Source: Halospeciosus flavus
GTDB lineage: Archaea > Halobacteriota > Halobacteria > Halobacteriales > Halobacteriaceae
Reading direction: 5' to 3'
Length of the DNA: 64,000 nt
Assembly (NCBI RefSeq): GCF_029814175.1
Contig: NZ_CP122312.1
Coordinates: forward strand, 2,046,001-2,110,000
The notes beneath the pieces are model-generated. The model was given only the letters and a program-made list of their open reading frames with translations. It did no database searches and was not told the DNA's origin. The stretch's first letter is position 1. Every line of letters begins with the position of its first letter. Shown here piece after piece: positions 1-9,529 of the stretch. The position numbers and the translations under genes were made by a program.

Positions 1-554
1 TACTTGGGGCGTTCGCGCTGGTGCGTCGGGAGTTCCGGCTCAAGAGCTGGTTCCGCGTCGCCACCATCGTCCCGATGATCATCCCCGGCGTCGTGTTGGG
101 CATCGCGCTCCTCTCGATGTTTCAGACCATTTCTGGGGGCCTCCTCTCGCTCGGGACCGTCATCATCGCACACTCGCTATACACGATGCCGTTCGCGCTG
201 TTGACGATTTCCTCGCGGCTCTACAGCCTCGACGAGACGATGGAGGAAGCAGGCCGCGACCTCGGCGCCGGCCGGCTGACCGTGTTGCGCACTGTGACGC
301 TCCCCCAACTGTCGGCAGCCATCGCCGCCGGCGGTCTGCTGGCGTTTATCCGGTCGTTCTCCGAGTTCATCCGGGCCTACTTCGTCAGCGGTGGGCGTAC
401 CGTGTTCACGATCCGCATCTGGCAGATGCTCAACCACGAACTGACGCCGAAAATCAACGCCATCTCGACAGTCGTAATGTTCGGTATGATTGGTCTCCTG
501 CTAGTCGTCTACTACGTCGGTAGCGGCGACCTCACCGAGAACCTCTACGGGTGA
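1..554 (+). CDS. ABC transporter permease, PotC-like (5' end outside window)
   Basis: Inner-membrane permease subunit of an ABC importer of the spermidine/putrescine-Fe3+ type. The reading frame is open from base 3 with no convincing start, so the gene begins upstream of the window. About 184 residues are visible, with four to five hydrophobic segments. The EAA loop that contacts the ATPase is visible around EEAGRDLGAG, followed by VTLPQL. The stop lies 6 bp before the ATPase start, so the two are one operon. The substrate is unknown; polyamine, iron and thiamine systems share this fold. Confidence 0.88.
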   Translation, partial: LGAFALVRREFRLKSWFRVATIVPMIIPGVVLGIALLSMFQTISGGLLSLGTVIIAHSLYTMPFALLTISSRLYSLDETMEEAGRDLGAGRLTVLRTVTLPQLSAAIAAGGLLAFIRSFSEFIRAYFVSGGRTVFTIRIWQMLNHELTPKINAISTVVMFGMIGLLLVVYYVGSGDLTENLYG

Positions 555-560
555 TACAAC

Positions 561-1616
561 ATGGGCGAAATCAATCTCTCAGAACTCACGAAGGTGTACA
601 ACGAAGAAGTGCGCGCGGTCGACGGCATCGACGTCACCATCGAGGACGGCGAGTTCTTCTCGCTCCTCGGGCCGTCCGGCTGCGGGAAGACGACGACGCT
701 CCGGATGATCGCCGGTTTCGAGACACCCACTGATGGGACCGTCTCTATCGACGGCCAGAACGTCACCGATCGGCCACCAGAGGACCGGCCGACGAACATG
801 GTGTTTCAGAACCTCGCGCTGTTCAGCCACATGGACGTCTACGACAACGTCGCCTACGGGCTGAAGCGCTCGGGTGTCTCCGAGGAGGAGATCGACGCCC
901 GCGTCTCCGAGTCGCTCGAACTCGTCGACATGCCGGGTTACCAAGACCGCCGCGTCACGGAGCTCTCCGGCGGGCAACAGCAGCGCGTCGCTCTCGCTCG
1001 CGCGCTCACGAACCGTACGGACGTCATCCTCCTTGACGAGCCGCTCGCTTCCCTCGACCGGAAGCTCCGACAGCAGATGCAACTCGAGCTCCGCAATATC
1101 CACGAGGAAGTCGGGATGACGTTCTTCTACGTGACTCACGACCAACAAGCGGCAATGACGATGTCCGACCGCATGGCCGTGATGAACGAGGGCCACCTCG
1201 AACAGGTCGGCTCACCTAGCGAGGTGTATGACGAACCGGCCAGCGAGTTCGTCGCGGACTTCATCGGCGACGTGAACAGTTTCGGAGGGGAACTCCGGAA
1301 CGGGACGTTCGTCACCGACAGTGGCGAGGAGTTCGCTCCCCCTGCCGACGCGCCCGACGCCGACGGCGACGCGACGCTCGTCGTCCGCCCCGAGAAGCTC
1401 CACATCGGGACCGGCTCGCTCGACCTCGATAACGTCCTCTCGGCCACAGTCGAGGATACCGTGTTCCGCGGTCCGAGCACGCGCTACGACGTTCGGTGGA
1501 ACGGCCGCCGACTGAGCGTCGAAGCACAGAACGTCTCGCGTAACCCACCACACTCGCGCGGTGACGACGTGGTCGTCGGCTGGAACGCCGACACGGGAAT
1601 TATCTACCGCGAGTAG
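561..1616 (+). CDS. ABC transporter ATP-binding protein, PotA-like
   Basis: Cytoplasmic ATPase that powers the permease encoded just upstream. All ABC motifs are present in 351 residues: Walker A GPSGCGKT at 37-44, signature LSGGQ at 135-139, Walker B ILLDEP at 156-161, and the switch histidine at about 193 in VTHDQ. Residues from about 240 form the TOBE-type regulatory domain typical of the CysA/PotA/FbpC group. The ATG is 6 bp after the permease stop. The transported substrate cannot be read from the sequence. Confidence 0.92.
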   Translation: MGEINLSELTKVYNEEVRAVDGIDVTIEDGEFFSLLGPSGCGKTTTLRMIAGFETPTDGTVSIDGQNVTDRPPEDRPTNMVFQNLALFSHMDVYDNVAYGLKRSGVSEEEIDARVSESLELVDMPGYQDRRVTELSGGQQQRVALARALTNRTDVILLDEPLASLDRKLRQQMQLELRNIHEEVGMTFFYVTHDQQAAMTMSDRMAVMNEGHLEQVGSPSEVYDEPASEFVADFIGDVNSFGGELRNGTFVTDSGEEFAPPADAPDADGDATLVVRPEKLHIGTGSLDLDNVLSATVEDTVFRGPSTRYDVRWNGRRLSVEAQNVSRNPPHSRGDDVVVGWNADTGIIYRE

Positions 1617-1625
1617 CGACCCACC

Positions 1626-2050
1626 CTACTTTTTCTCCGCGAGCACCGACCGATTCGATTCGACGAAACGTTCGAGGTCCGGGCGGTCGATGGCCAGTAG
1701 CGGCCGAATCTGGAGGACGACCTGGGAGTAGCCGCCGACGCCGACGGCGTCGTGTTCCGTCTCCAGAGCGGTGAATACGCCGTCGAGGTGCGCTCTCAGT
1801 GCGGCGGCGTTGTCGACGATTCTGCCCTGGAGTTCGCTGCTTGTCGGAGTCGTTCCCGAAGTGAGGGCCCAATTACACGAATGTGGAACCCATCTCCTGA
1901 GCGATTATCTCCTTGCTTTCGGTGTACTTCCGGGCGACCCTGACCGCATTCTCGACGACCGCATCGTCGTGGCCCGTGTTCGACCGAACTGCCGGGAACG
2001 AGACTTCGATGGTCGTGTTCGCCCACGCTGTCGGCTGTTGCTCCGATATA
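1626..2050 (-). pseudogene. Frameshifted remnant of an unidentified gene
   Basis: Two frames on the minus strand carry coding-like peptide. The upstream part reads TTIEVSFPAVRSNTGHDD and stops at 1873-1875. The downstream part, in another frame, ends with DRPDLERFVESNRSVLAEKK and a TAG at 1626-1628. Amino-acid composition and codon choice in the second part look like a real haloarchaeal C-terminus. No single frame spans both, so I read this as a decayed gene with at least one frameshift. I do not recognise the family. It fills most of the gap between the transporter operon and GGGP synthase. Confidence 0.5.
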
Positions 2051-2210
2051 TTGGTGCACTTAGAGACAGAATCGTGAATATTTCTCTCGTGCAGGTGGAT
2101 AACTGTCGCCGAAGACCCATGATCCAGTTCGTGAAAGCGAGAATTACGCTCTTCGGCTTCCTTCACCACCTCTCACGGAAGAGGCCGCCGACGATGTGCA
2201 GGGGGGGGAA

Positions 2211-2918
2211 TCACTCGGCGTGGGCGTCCTTCACGCCTTTGACCGTCTGTCGGACCGCGTCACAGCCCTCGTCGTGGAGGAGGTCACCGACGACGACAAC
2301 GTCGGCGTGCTGGCCCATCTCGTAGGCAGCGTCGTAGTCGCGGATGCCGCCGCCGTAGAAGAGCGTCGTCTCGTCGAGTGCGTCGTGAGCCGCCTCGACC
2401 TTGTCGACGTCGCCGTACATCCCGGAGTACTCGATGTAGACGATGTCCTGGCCAAAGAGCCGTTCGGCGACCTTCGCGTAGGAGGCGACGTCCTCGGCGG
2501 TCTGTTCGGTGTCGGCGTCGGTGAGTTCCGCGACGCTGGCGTCCTCGTTGAGGACGATGTACGCCTCGGTGGCGGTGCGCTCCCACGCGATGTCCGCGAT
2601 GCGCTCCCACTCCTTGTGCGCGCCGGTGATCCAGAAAACGTCGCCGGCGTTGAACACGACCGGGATGAGGTAGCCGTCGAGTGCATCGTCTTCGACGACG
2701 ACCGCGGGATTCGATGGTTCCTGGTAGAGCGGAACGTCGTGTTCGCTACAGGCGTCGATGACGCGTTGCATCTTGTCGGTCGTGATGTCGAGGGTTCCGC
2801 CGATCTCGATGGCGTCCGTCCCAGTCTGGCAGACGTCGTCGAAGGTCTCGTCGCCGACGAGGTCCTTGTCTGGGTCGACCTTGAGGACGTGGTCCCAGTC
2901 GTCCCACGGAGTATTCAT
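2211..2918 (-). CDS. Phosphoglycerol geranylgeranyltransferase (GGGP synthase)
   Basis: Makes the first ether bond of archaeal membrane lipids by joining geranylgeranyl diphosphate to sn-glycerol-1-phosphate. The 235-residue length suits the PcrB/GGGPS TIM-barrel family. Visible hallmarks are EIGGT near residue 38, YIEYSG in the middle, the phosphate-binding FYGGGIRD loop and VVVGD near the C-terminus. The start MNTPWDDW follows an AT-rich promoter-like stretch. TFB lies 64 bp upstream on the same strand but probably has its own promoter. Confidence 0.93.
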   Translation of the reverse strand: MNTPWDDWDHVLKVDPDKDLVGDETFDDVCQTGTDAIEIGGTLDITTDKMQRVIDACSEHDVPLYQEPSNPAVVVEDDALDGYLIPVVFNAGDVFWITGAHKEWERIADIAWERTATEAYIVLNEDASVAELTDADTEQTAEDVASYAKVAERLFGQDIVYIEYSGMYGDVDKVEAAHDALDETTLFYGGGIRDYDAAYEMGQHADVVVVGDLLHDEGCDAVRQTVKGVKDAHAE

Positions 2919-2982
2919 GGAACGTGGTTTAAACCCGGGCGCAAAAATCCCTTCGATAGCCGGTGCAGCCGACGCCCAGCGC

Positions 2983-3954
2983 TCAGCCGTGGATGCCCAT
3001 GGCTTCGATCTGCTCTTGGTAGCGATTGCGAATCGTGACTTCCGTTACTTGTGCGACCTCGGCGACCTCGCGTTGGGTTTTCTTCTCGTTGCAGAGCAGC
3101 GACGCTGCGTAGATAGCTGCGGCGGCGAAGCCAGTCGGGGACTTCCCGGAGAGCAGTCCTTTCTCGGCTGTCGTCTCGATGATCTCGTTGGCCTTCGTCT
3201 GGACCTCCTCATCGAGGTCGAGCTCGGAGCAAAAGCGCGGGACGTACTTCTTCGGGTCGACTGGCTTCATCTCCAGGCCGAGTTCCTGGGAGATATACCG
3301 ATAGGTTCGACCGATCTCCTTGCGTTCGACCCGCGACACCTCCGAGATCTCCTCCAACGATCGAGGAATCCCTTCCTTCCGGCAGGCGGCGTAGAGACAC
3401 GACGTCGCGACGCCCTCGATGGAGCGTCCACGAATGAGGTCTTCTTTGAGCGCCCGGCGATAGATAACCGAGGCGACCTCGCGGACCGACCGCGGCACAC
3501 CCAGTGCAGAGGCCATCCGATCGGTCTCCGAGAGGGCGAACTGCAGGTTGCGCTCGCCGGCGTCCTTCGTCCGGATGCGCTCTTGCCACTTGCGAAGCCG
3601 ATGCATCTTCGAGCGTTTCTTCGAGGAGATCGAGCGACCGTAGGCGTCCTGGTCCTTCCAGTCGATGGTCGTCGTCAGCCCCTTGTCGTGCATCGTCTGC
3701 GTGGTAGGTGCGCCGACGCGGGACTTCTCCTGGCGTTCTGAGTGATTGAACGCACGCCACTCCGGACCAGGGTCGATCTGGTCCTCTTCGACGACGAGAC
3801 CGCAGTCCTCACAGACGAGTTCCGCACGGTCCTCGCTCTTCACGAGGTTCGACGACTCGCACTCCGGACACGCTCGGACCCCCTCACGCCCCTGCTCGCT
3901 CTCCTGTTCCACGGGCGCTTCCTCTCGCTCCCGCTCGCGGGTTGGTCCAGTCAT
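2983..3954 (-). CDS. tfb: Transcription initiation factor IIB (TFB)
   Basis: General transcription factor that bridges TBP-TATA and archaeal RNA polymerase. At 323 residues it has the full architecture: an acidic N-terminal extension, a zinc ribbon with CPEC and CEDC pairs near residues 34 and 54, the B-reader/linker (WRAFNHSE), and two cyclin folds with the second ending in a helix-turn-helix near [12 protein letters not shown]. Haloarchaea usually encode several TFB paralogues, so a number suffix cannot be assigned. An AT-rich region immediately upstream likely holds the promoter. Confidence 0.96.
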   Translation of the reverse strand: MTGPTREREREEAPVEQESEQGREGVRACPECESSNLVKSEDRAELVCEDCGLVVEEDQIDPGPEWRAFNHSERQEKSRVGAPTTQTMHDKGLTTTIDWKDQDAYGRSISSKKRSKMHRLRKWQERIRTKDAGERNLQFALSETDRMASALGVPRSVREVASVIYRRALKEDLIRGRSIEGVATSCLYAACRKEGIPRSLEEISEVSRVERKEIGRTYRYISQELGLEMKPVDPKKYVPRFCSELDLDEEVQTKANEIIETTAEKGLLSGKSPTGFAAAAIYAASLLCNEKKTQREVAEVAQVTEVTIRNRYQEQIEAMGIHG

Positions 3955-4129
3955 CCTTCTTGAATTTTGTGTTTTTACTTCACTTCAATGTACCGGCCAA
4001 ATTTTCGTCAGACAACGTGGGGCAATATTCCGAGAGTGCGTATTTCGACGCCACAGACCCGAAGACTGGGCACGCGTATCGAACCGAAAACGATAACCCC
4101 TAAATCCGTACAGCGGTGACGTTCGGTCA

Positions 4130-4723
4130 ATGCCGGTTATCGAGTGCGACGTCGAGGAGGCCCGCGAGCGACTGGACGCCGCCGGCGCGGACGTCGAGGA
4201 AGGACACACCGAACACGAACGCTGGCGTGCGGAACTCGGCGACGCGAACGCGGTCGCCTACGACGACAAGGTCGTCGTCCAGGGGGCCAAGCCCGTCGAC
4301 ATCACGTCGGTCCTCGAAGACGGCGGTGGGCGAGTCCACCTCCACTTCGACGGCGCGAGTCGGGGGAATCCGGGTCCCGCCGCCGTGGGATACGTGCTCG
4401 TCTCCGGCGACGGCATCGTCGCCGAAGGGGGCGAGACCATCGGCCGCGCGACGAACAACCAGGCCGAGTACGAAGCCCTCATCCGCGGGTTGGAGACCGC
4501 CACGAAGTACGGCTTCGACGAGATCGTCGTGAAAGGTGACTCCCAGCTCATCGTCAAGCAAGTCAAAGGCGCGTGGAACACGAACGATCCCGAATTGAAG
4601 GAAAAACGGATTCGGGTCCGCGAACTCTTAGACGAGTTCGACGAGTGGTCACTGACCCATGTTCCCCGCGAAGTGAACGAACGCGCAGACGAACTCGCGA
4701 ACGAAGCACTCGACGAGGCCTGA
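4130..4723 (+). CDS. rnhA: Ribonuclease HI, archaeal type
   Basis: Cleaves the RNA strand of RNA-DNA hybrids. In the 197-residue protein the RNase H fold starts near residue 68. The catalytic carboxylates are recognisable: D74 in HFDGASRGNPG, E113 in NNQAEYEAL, D137 in KGDSQL and D187 in NERADELAN. The N-terminal 65 residues are an extension seen in haloarchaeal homologues. The gene runs divergently from TFB. The conserved operon partner starts 9 bp downstream. Confidence 0.94.
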   Translation: MPVIECDVEEARERLDAAGADVEEGHTEHERWRAELGDANAVAYDDKVVVQGAKPVDITSVLEDGGGRVHLHFDGASRGNPGPAAVGYVLVSGDGIVAEGGETIGRATNNQAEYEALIRGLETATKYGFDEIVVKGDSQLIVKQVKGAWNTNDPELKEKRIRVRELLDEFDEWSLTHVPREVNERADELANEALDEA

Positions 4724-4732
4724 CTACCCGAG

Positions 4733-5335
4733 ATGCCCGAAAACGACCAGCCACAGTCCGACGCCGAACAGCCCCCGACAGACGAACTTCCCGACTCGGT
4801 CGTCGACGAGGCCGAACGGCTCACCCGACTCGCCCGACAGGCGGTCGTCGACGACGAGGCCGCAGCCTACCGCGAACACCGTGACGAACTCCTCGACGAG
4901 CACGACTTCGCCGCCCGCGTTCGGGAGGACGAACGCGAGACGCTCGTCTGCTACCCGCAGGAGTGGCTCGACGACCAAGGGACGGTCCGAACCGAACGCA
5001 TCGAGGACACCGACCGTGCGGCCGAAGTGCCGCTGTCGCGTGGTGGTGAGCAGGGCGACTTCGAGACGGCCGAAGAGCGCAACCACGACCTCGTCGAGAC
5101 GGTCCGCGAACGACACGGCGACGTCCACGCGGCCAACGCGAGAGTGTTCGCGGACTTCATGAGCAATCACTACGCGCGGTCGATGGCCACGGCAACGGCT
5201 GACGAGATTGAAGAGTTCCGGACCGAGTACGTCGTCAGGAACGCGTGGCTGAGCGACGACCAGGAGGCGGCGTTAGAACAGTCGCTCCGCTACGTGTTCG
5301 ACGTCGCTGGAAAAACGTTCCCGGAGCGGGAGTAG
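4733..5335 (+). CDS. Conserved haloarchaeal protein downstream of rnhA
   Basis: A 200-residue acidic soluble protein with no membrane segment or known catalytic motif. Haloarchaeal annotations commonly call this family rnhA operon protein (DUF7108-like; assignment from memory). The sequence is rich in D, E and R and predicted helical, with a conserved-looking core from about residue 55 (FAARVREDERETLVCYP). The start lies 9 bp after rnhA, implying cotranscription. The function is unknown. It ends exactly where the convergent PadR gene ends. Confidence 0.85.
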   Translation: MPENDQPQSDAEQPPTDELPDSVVDEAERLTRLARQAVVDDEAAAYREHRDELLDEHDFAARVREDERETLVCYPQEWLDDQGTVRTERIEDTDRAAEVPLSRGGEQGDFETAEERNHDLVETVRERHGDVHAANARVFADFMSNHYARSMATATADEIEEFRTEYVVRNAWLSDDQEAALEQSLRYVFDVAGKTFPERE

Positions 5336-5683
5336 TTACGCTTCGGCGATTTCGCGGACGAGTTCGGCGCGCTCGTCGTCGGTGACGAACTTCTCGAGTG
5401 TCCACTGCAGATCGTCGAGGACGGCCTCGAAGCCGTCGTCGGTCAGAGCGTACTCGTTCGTTCGCTTGTCGAGTTCGCTCTTCTCGACGAGACCTTTGTT
5501 GACGAGGTCGTCGAGGTTCGGGTAGAGACGTCCGTGATTGACCTCTTTCCCGTAGTACTCTTCGAGTTCTCGCTTGATGGCGAGCCCGTATCGGGCTTCC
5601 TCTGCGAGAACGACGAGGATGTTCTTCTGGAACGCAGTCAGATCCCGAGCGCTGGTACGCGCCGCAGGTTGTGCCTCTGACAT
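5336..5683 (-). CDS. PadR-family transcriptional regulator
   Basis: A 115-residue winged-helix regulator. The PadR signature is clear: helix KNILVVLAEEARYGLAIKRE, then YYGKEVNHGRLYPNLDDL with the recognition helix, then the wing with NEYALTDDGFEAV. The PadR effector domain is minimal, as in haloarchaeal short PadR proteins. It is divergent from pyrophosphatase with about 110 bp between starts, so it may control itself or that gene. The ligand is unknown. Confidence 0.9.
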   Translation of the reverse strand: MSEAQPAARTSARDLTAFQKNILVVLAEEARYGLAIKRELEEYYGKEVNHGRLYPNLDDLVNKGLVEKSELDKRTNEYALTDDGFEAVLDDLQWTLEKFVTDDERAELVREIAEA

Positions 5684-5704
5684 ACTCTAGTAAATGTCGG
5701 TCGG

Positions 5705-5713
5705 CTATATAAA
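5705..5713 (-). promoter_or_regulatory. TATA box for the PadR gene
   Basis: Minus-strand TTTATATAG lies about 22-30 bp upstream of the PadR ATG. This is the spacing expected for an archaeal TATA box serving a leaderless or short-leader transcript. Confidence 0.55.
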
Positions 5714-5796
5714 CCCTTCTCAAATTCCCCGCCGTTTTACCAGCGAACCGGAACCCGAAAGGCCTTTTTCACCGTCGTACGCACTCGCAAGCGACT

Positions 5797-6330
5797 ATGG
5801 TCAACCTCTGGGAAGACCTCGAAACTGGTCCGAACCCGCCCGAGGAAATCTACGCCGTCGTAGAGTGCCTCAAGGGCGAGCGCAACAAGTACGAGTACGA
5901 CAAGGACATCCCGGGTGTGATGCTCGACCGCGTCCTCCACTCGAACGTCCACTACCCGAGCGACTACGGCTTCATCCCGCAGTCCTACTACGACGACGAG
6001 GACCCCTTCGACGTCCTCGTCCTCGTCAAGGACCAGACGTTCCCCGGCTGCGTCGTCGAGGCGCGTCCGGTTGCCCTGATGGAGATGGACGACGACGGCG
6101 AGAAGGACGACAAGGTCATCGCCGTCCCGACTGAGGACCCGCGCTACGACCACGTCGAAGACCTCGACGACCTCACTCAGCAGAAGAAAGACGAGATCGA
6201 GGAGTTCTTCGAGACGTACAAGAACCTCGAAGAGGGCAAGCAGGTCGAGGTTCTCGGCTGGGACGACAAGGCGGCCGCGAAGGACGCCATCGAGCACGCG
6301 ATGGACCTCTACGAAGAAGAGTTCCAGTAG
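5797..6330 (+). CDS. ppa: Inorganic pyrophosphatase, family I
   Basis: Soluble enzyme hydrolysing pyrophosphate to two phosphates, pulling biosynthetic reactions forward. The 177-residue length is standard for the hexameric prokaryotic family. The signature DEDPFD at residues 67-72 carries the metal-binding aspartates. Other active-site features are the KYEYDK segment at 31-36 and YGFIPQ near 57-62. The ATG is preceded by a C/T-rich stretch rather than a strong Shine-Dalgarno site. Very confident call. Confidence 0.97.
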   Translation: MVNLWEDLETGPNPPEEIYAVVECLKGERNKYEYDKDIPGVMLDRVLHSNVHYPSDYGFIPQSYYDDEDPFDVLVLVKDQTFPGCVVEARPVALMEMDDDGEKDDKVIAVPTEDPRYDHVEDLDDLTQQKKDEIEEFFETYKNLEEGKQVEVLGWDDKAAAKDAIEHAMDLYEEEFQ

Positions 6331-6498
6331 CGACCTCGTACTCCACTCTCTTCCGTTTTCACGCCGTCGACCGCCCGAGCGGCAGTGCTGGCGACGCCAT
6401 CGGCCCGCCCATTACCTCCGAACATACACCGGCGAGGTCGGTATGCTTTATGCGTATGGGTAATCTTTTGGTGGGAGACGCCCTAGATAGAGGTAAGC

Positions 6499-6615
6499 AT
6501 GGCCGCCAAACAGTCAATGGGGATCCGACACGTCACGGTCGTCCCCACGAACTTCGAGTCCGGGAACGAGTCCGACGGCGAGCCCGACGAGGACGACGGC
6601 GCCCGAGAGTCGTAG
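6499..6615 (+). CDS. Possible 38-aa protein, unknown function
   Basis: The small frame starts MAAKQSMGIRHVTVVPTNFE and has a very acidic tail, typical of haloarchaeal proteins. A promoter-like TTTATGCGTA lies about 50 bp upstream. No family is recognised. It sits alone in the 340-bp gap between pyrophosphatase and the phosphodiesterase. Codon use looks coding, but at this length chance cannot be excluded. Confidence 0.45.
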   Translation: MAAKQSMGIRHVTVVPTNFESGNESDGEPDEDDGARES

Positions 6616-6674
6616 ACGGAGGCAAATCGGGGCAGGAGACGAAGCTTCTTACGAGCGCGTAGATTAACGCGTCT

Positions 6675-8015
6675 ATGGGACTCTTCGATCGGCTCTCCGG
6701 CGACGCGCCACGTGTCGCCTTCCTCGGACTCGACGGTATTCCGTACGACCTCGTCGAGGACAATCCCGAGGTCTTCGAGAATCTGACGGACATCGCCGAG
6801 TCCGGCTCTGCAGGCGCAATCGACAGTATCGTTCCTCCGGAATCGAGCGCGTGCTGGCCCGCACTCACTACGGGTCGGAACCCCGGTGAGACCGGTGTTT
6901 ACGGCTTCCAGGACCGTGAAGTCGGTACCTACGATACGTACGTCCCGATGGGCAGCGACGTGCAGGCCGACCGGCTCTGGGACCGCGTCACCGACGACGG
7001 CCGGAAGGCGAGTGTCTTCAACGTCCCCGTCACGTTCCCGCCCCAGCGTGACATCCAACGGATGGTTTCGGGTTTCCTCTCGCCCGGTATCGAGAAGGCC
7101 TCCCACCCGAAGGACGTGGGCGACTACCTCCAGGAACACGACTACCATATCGACGTGAACGCGAAACTCGGACACAAAGACGACAAGTCCGACTTCGTCG
7201 AGAACGCCCACGAGGTCCTCGACGCCCGCTACGAGGCGTTTTCACACTACATCGAGCAGGACGACTGGGACCTCTTCTTCGGTGTCTTCATGTCGACCGA
7301 CCGGGTCAATCACTTCCTCATCAAGGACTACGCCCGCGGCGGCGAGTACAAAGAGGAGTTCCTCGAGTTCTACCGCAAGGTCGACGAGTACGTCGGGAGG
7401 CTCCGCGACCAGCTTCCCGACGACGTGACGCTGATCGTCGCGTCCGATCACGGCTTCACCAGCCTCGACTACGAGGTCCACTTCAACGAGTGGCTCCGCC
7501 AAGAGGGGTGGCTCGAGTTCCAGGACGACGACCACGAGAGCCTCGACGACATCGCGGCGTCGACGACGGCGTACTCCTTCATCCCGGGTCGCTTCTACAT
7601 CAACCTCGAAGGGCGCGAACCCCGCGGGAGCGTCCGACGTGACGAGTACGAGAACGTCCGCGACGAGCTGAAGGCGGACCTCGAAGCGCTCGAAGGCCCC
7701 GACGGCGAACCGGTCCTCGACCGCGTCGTCGAGAAGGAAGACGCCTTCGAGGGCGAACACACAGACATCGCGCCCGATCTCGTCGCCATCCCGAACGATG
7801 GCTTCGACCTGAAGGCCGGATTCCGTGGGGCCGACGACGTATTCGCCCCCGGTCCGCGCGACGGGATGCACAAGTTCGACAACGCCTCGCTGTTCGTCGA
7901 CGACGAGGACGTCTCGGTCACGGACGTCGACCTGCTCGACATCGCGCCGACCATCCTCGAACTGATGGAAGTCGACTACGACGCCGACGAACTCGACGGC
8001 CGCAGCCTCGTCTAG
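6675..8015 (+). CDS. Alkaline phosphatase-superfamily phosphodiesterase
   Basis: Type I phosphodiesterase/nucleotide pyrophosphatase-like hydrolase of 446 residues. The fold is shown by the N-terminal metal site FLGLDG (D20), a probable nucleophile threonine in WPALTTG (T65/T66), the distal metal motif VASDHGF in the middle, and HTDIAPDLV with GMHKFDNASLF toward the C-terminus. No signal peptide is visible, so it is likely cytoplasmic. Haloarchaea carry several paralogues, some near glycan or lipid genes. The substrate is not predictable. Confidence 0.88.
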   Translation: MGLFDRLSGDAPRVAFLGLDGIPYDLVEDNPEVFENLTDIAESGSAGAIDSIVPPESSACWPALTTGRNPGETGVYGFQDREVGTYDTYVPMGSDVQADRLWDRVTDDGRKASVFNVPVTFPPQRDIQRMVSGFLSPGIEKASHPKDVGDYLQEHDYHIDVNAKLGHKDDKSDFVENAHEVLDARYEAFSHYIEQDDWDLFFGVFMSTDRVNHFLIKDYARGGEYKEEFLEFYRKVDEYVGRLRDQLPDDVTLIVASDHGFTSLDYEVHFNEWLRQEGWLEFQDDDHESLDDIAASTTAYSFIPGRFYINLEGREPRGSVRRDEYENVRDELKADLEALEGPDGEPVLDRVVEKEDAFEGEHTDIAPDLVAIPNDGFDLKAGFRGADDVFAPGPRDGMHKFDNASLFVDDEDVSVTDVDLLDIAPTILELMEVDYDADELDGRSLV

Positions 8016-8263
8016 GCAGGTCAAACGGGACGAAGAACGGATCGATGTCGCGAACGGCGGTCGCGTGGACCGGAGCCGCCGCACACCGTCCGCGACACCA
8101 GTCTGCCGAGCGGTGCCTGATTCGGGCTCGTCTGGGGGGAGTGCGCGCACCAGTTCCGTTGGTGCACGTGAACAATCGTTATGGATCTGGTTCAAAGTAC
8201 TCCCTTACTGTTTAGGCCCGAAGACCTCTCGAAGTGATGTCCTCGCCGAACCGACCGATCAGT
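8016..8263. other. Intergenic DNA without recognisable gene
   Basis: The spacer between the phosphodiesterase and repeat R1. No coding-like frame, tRNA or clear promoter is visible. The R1 repeat follows directly. Confidence 0.5.
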
Positions 8264-8373
8264 ATCAGTCGTTAGTCGTACAGCACATTTATTCACGATT
8301 GAAGCTGTAACTAGCCACGGAACACCTTCAGTACATGTTCCACACTGAATAAAGAAATCGTATTACCAACAAC
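8264..8373 (+). repeat. Dispersed repeat R1, copy 1
   Basis: A stretch of about 110 bp nearly identical to those at 43506 and 62831. It contains two potential hairpins: TACAGC paired with GCTGTA about 19 bp later, and GGAACA paired with TGTTCC about 11 bp later. No coding capacity. It lies just upstream of the geranylgeranyl reductase gene, so it may affect that gene's expression. Confidence 0.85.
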
Positions 8374-8434
8374 TGGTATCCCGCGCCGAGCAACCCGGGA
8401 GTCCTTTTACTCCCCGCCGCCAACTACCGTCGAG

Positions 8435-9529
8435 ATGTACGACTTCGCCGTCGTCGGGGCCGGCCCACCCGGGTCACGCTTCGCCCGGCAGGCCGCCGAC
8501 CGTCACAACGACGTCATCGTCTTCGAGCAAGGCGAGATCGGGGAGCCACTGGCGTGTTCGGGCCACGTGAGCCTCGACATCTGGGACTACGTCCCCGCGG
8601 ACGCCCGCGAGGACCTCTTCCAGAACGCCATCTACGGCGCACGCTTCCACGCAGGCGGGCCGGACTCGAAGGCCTACCCCTTCTACAAAGACGAACCCGT
8701 CTCGAACGCCGTCGACCGCGTCCAACTCGACAAGGTCCTCGCGGAGGCGGCCGCGGACGCGGGTGCAGACGTCCGCGACGGCCACACGGTCACGAACGTC
8801 GTCGAGAAACCCGGACACGTCGTTCTCACGATCCGTGGCCCGGACGGCGAGTTCGACGTCGAGGCGCGGATGGTCGCTGGCTGTGACGGCCCGCGCTCGC
8901 GCGTCCGCCGCGCGCTCGACCTACCCGAACCCGACGAGTTCCTCCACGGCGTCCTCGCCTTCGACCCCGAACCCGACGGCCAGGACTTCGTCGACGTCCA
9001 CCTGACCGTCGACGATTTCTTCGCCTGGCGCATCCCCCGAGGCGATGCAGGCGTCGAGTACGGTCTCGCAGCGACACCCGACGCCGAGGGTGACGTCGCC
9101 GAGCGCTTCGACGAGTTCGTCGCCGACTACGGCGTCGCCGAGAACATCGAACACCGCTGTTCCGGGCTCATCCCCGTCGGTCCGCCCGACACCGTCACGA
9201 GCGAGCGTGGCTTCCTGATCGGCGACGCCGCCGGACAGACGAAACCATTCACCGGGGGCGGCATCCTCTACGGGATGACGGCCGCAGACTGTGCCGCCCG
9301 CGAGATAAATCCACAGAGTCCGCAGACGCTCGCGGCCTACGAGGAAGCTTGGTGTGAGGAACTGGAGACGGAGATTCGCCTCGGCCGCCACATCCGCAAG
9401 GCGTACGCCCTCCCGTCACCCGTCCAGCACGTCGGCCTGTGGCTCACCTCGGGGAAGATCGGCGTCCACATGGACCGCCCGACGTCGCTGTTCACCCGCG
9501 AAGGGCTGACCAACCTCGTCAAGCGCTGA
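8435..9529 (+). CDS. FAD-dependent geranylgeranyl reductase-family protein
   Basis: A 364-residue flavoprotein. The N-terminal Rossmann dinucleotide motif VVGAGPPGSRFA (residues 6-17) binds FAD. ACSGHVS at about 39-45 and the second FAD motif FLIGDAAGQTKPFTGGG place it with archaeal geranylgeranyl/digeranylgeranylglycerophospholipid reductases, which saturate isoprenoid chains of lipids or quinones. Family members act on several isoprenoids, so the exact substrate is open. It lies 6 kb from GGGP synthase, but no operon link is seen. Confidence 0.85.
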   Translation: MYDFAVVGAGPPGSRFARQAADRHNDVIVFEQGEIGEPLACSGHVSLDIWDYVPADAREDLFQNAIYGARFHAGGPDSKAYPFYKDEPVSNAVDRVQLDKVLAEAAADAGADVRDGHTVTNVVEKPGHVVLTIRGPDGEFDVEARMVAGCDGPRSRVRRALDLPEPDEFLHGVLAFDPEPDGQDFVDVHLTVDDFFAWRIPRGDAGVEYGLAATPDAEGDVAERFDEFVADYGVAENIEHRCSGLIPVGPPDTVTSERGFLIGDAAGQTKPFTGGGILYGMTAADCAAREINPQSPQTLAAYEEAWCEELETEIRLGRHIRKAYALPSPVQHVGLWLTSGKIGVHMDRPTSLFTREGLTNLVKR

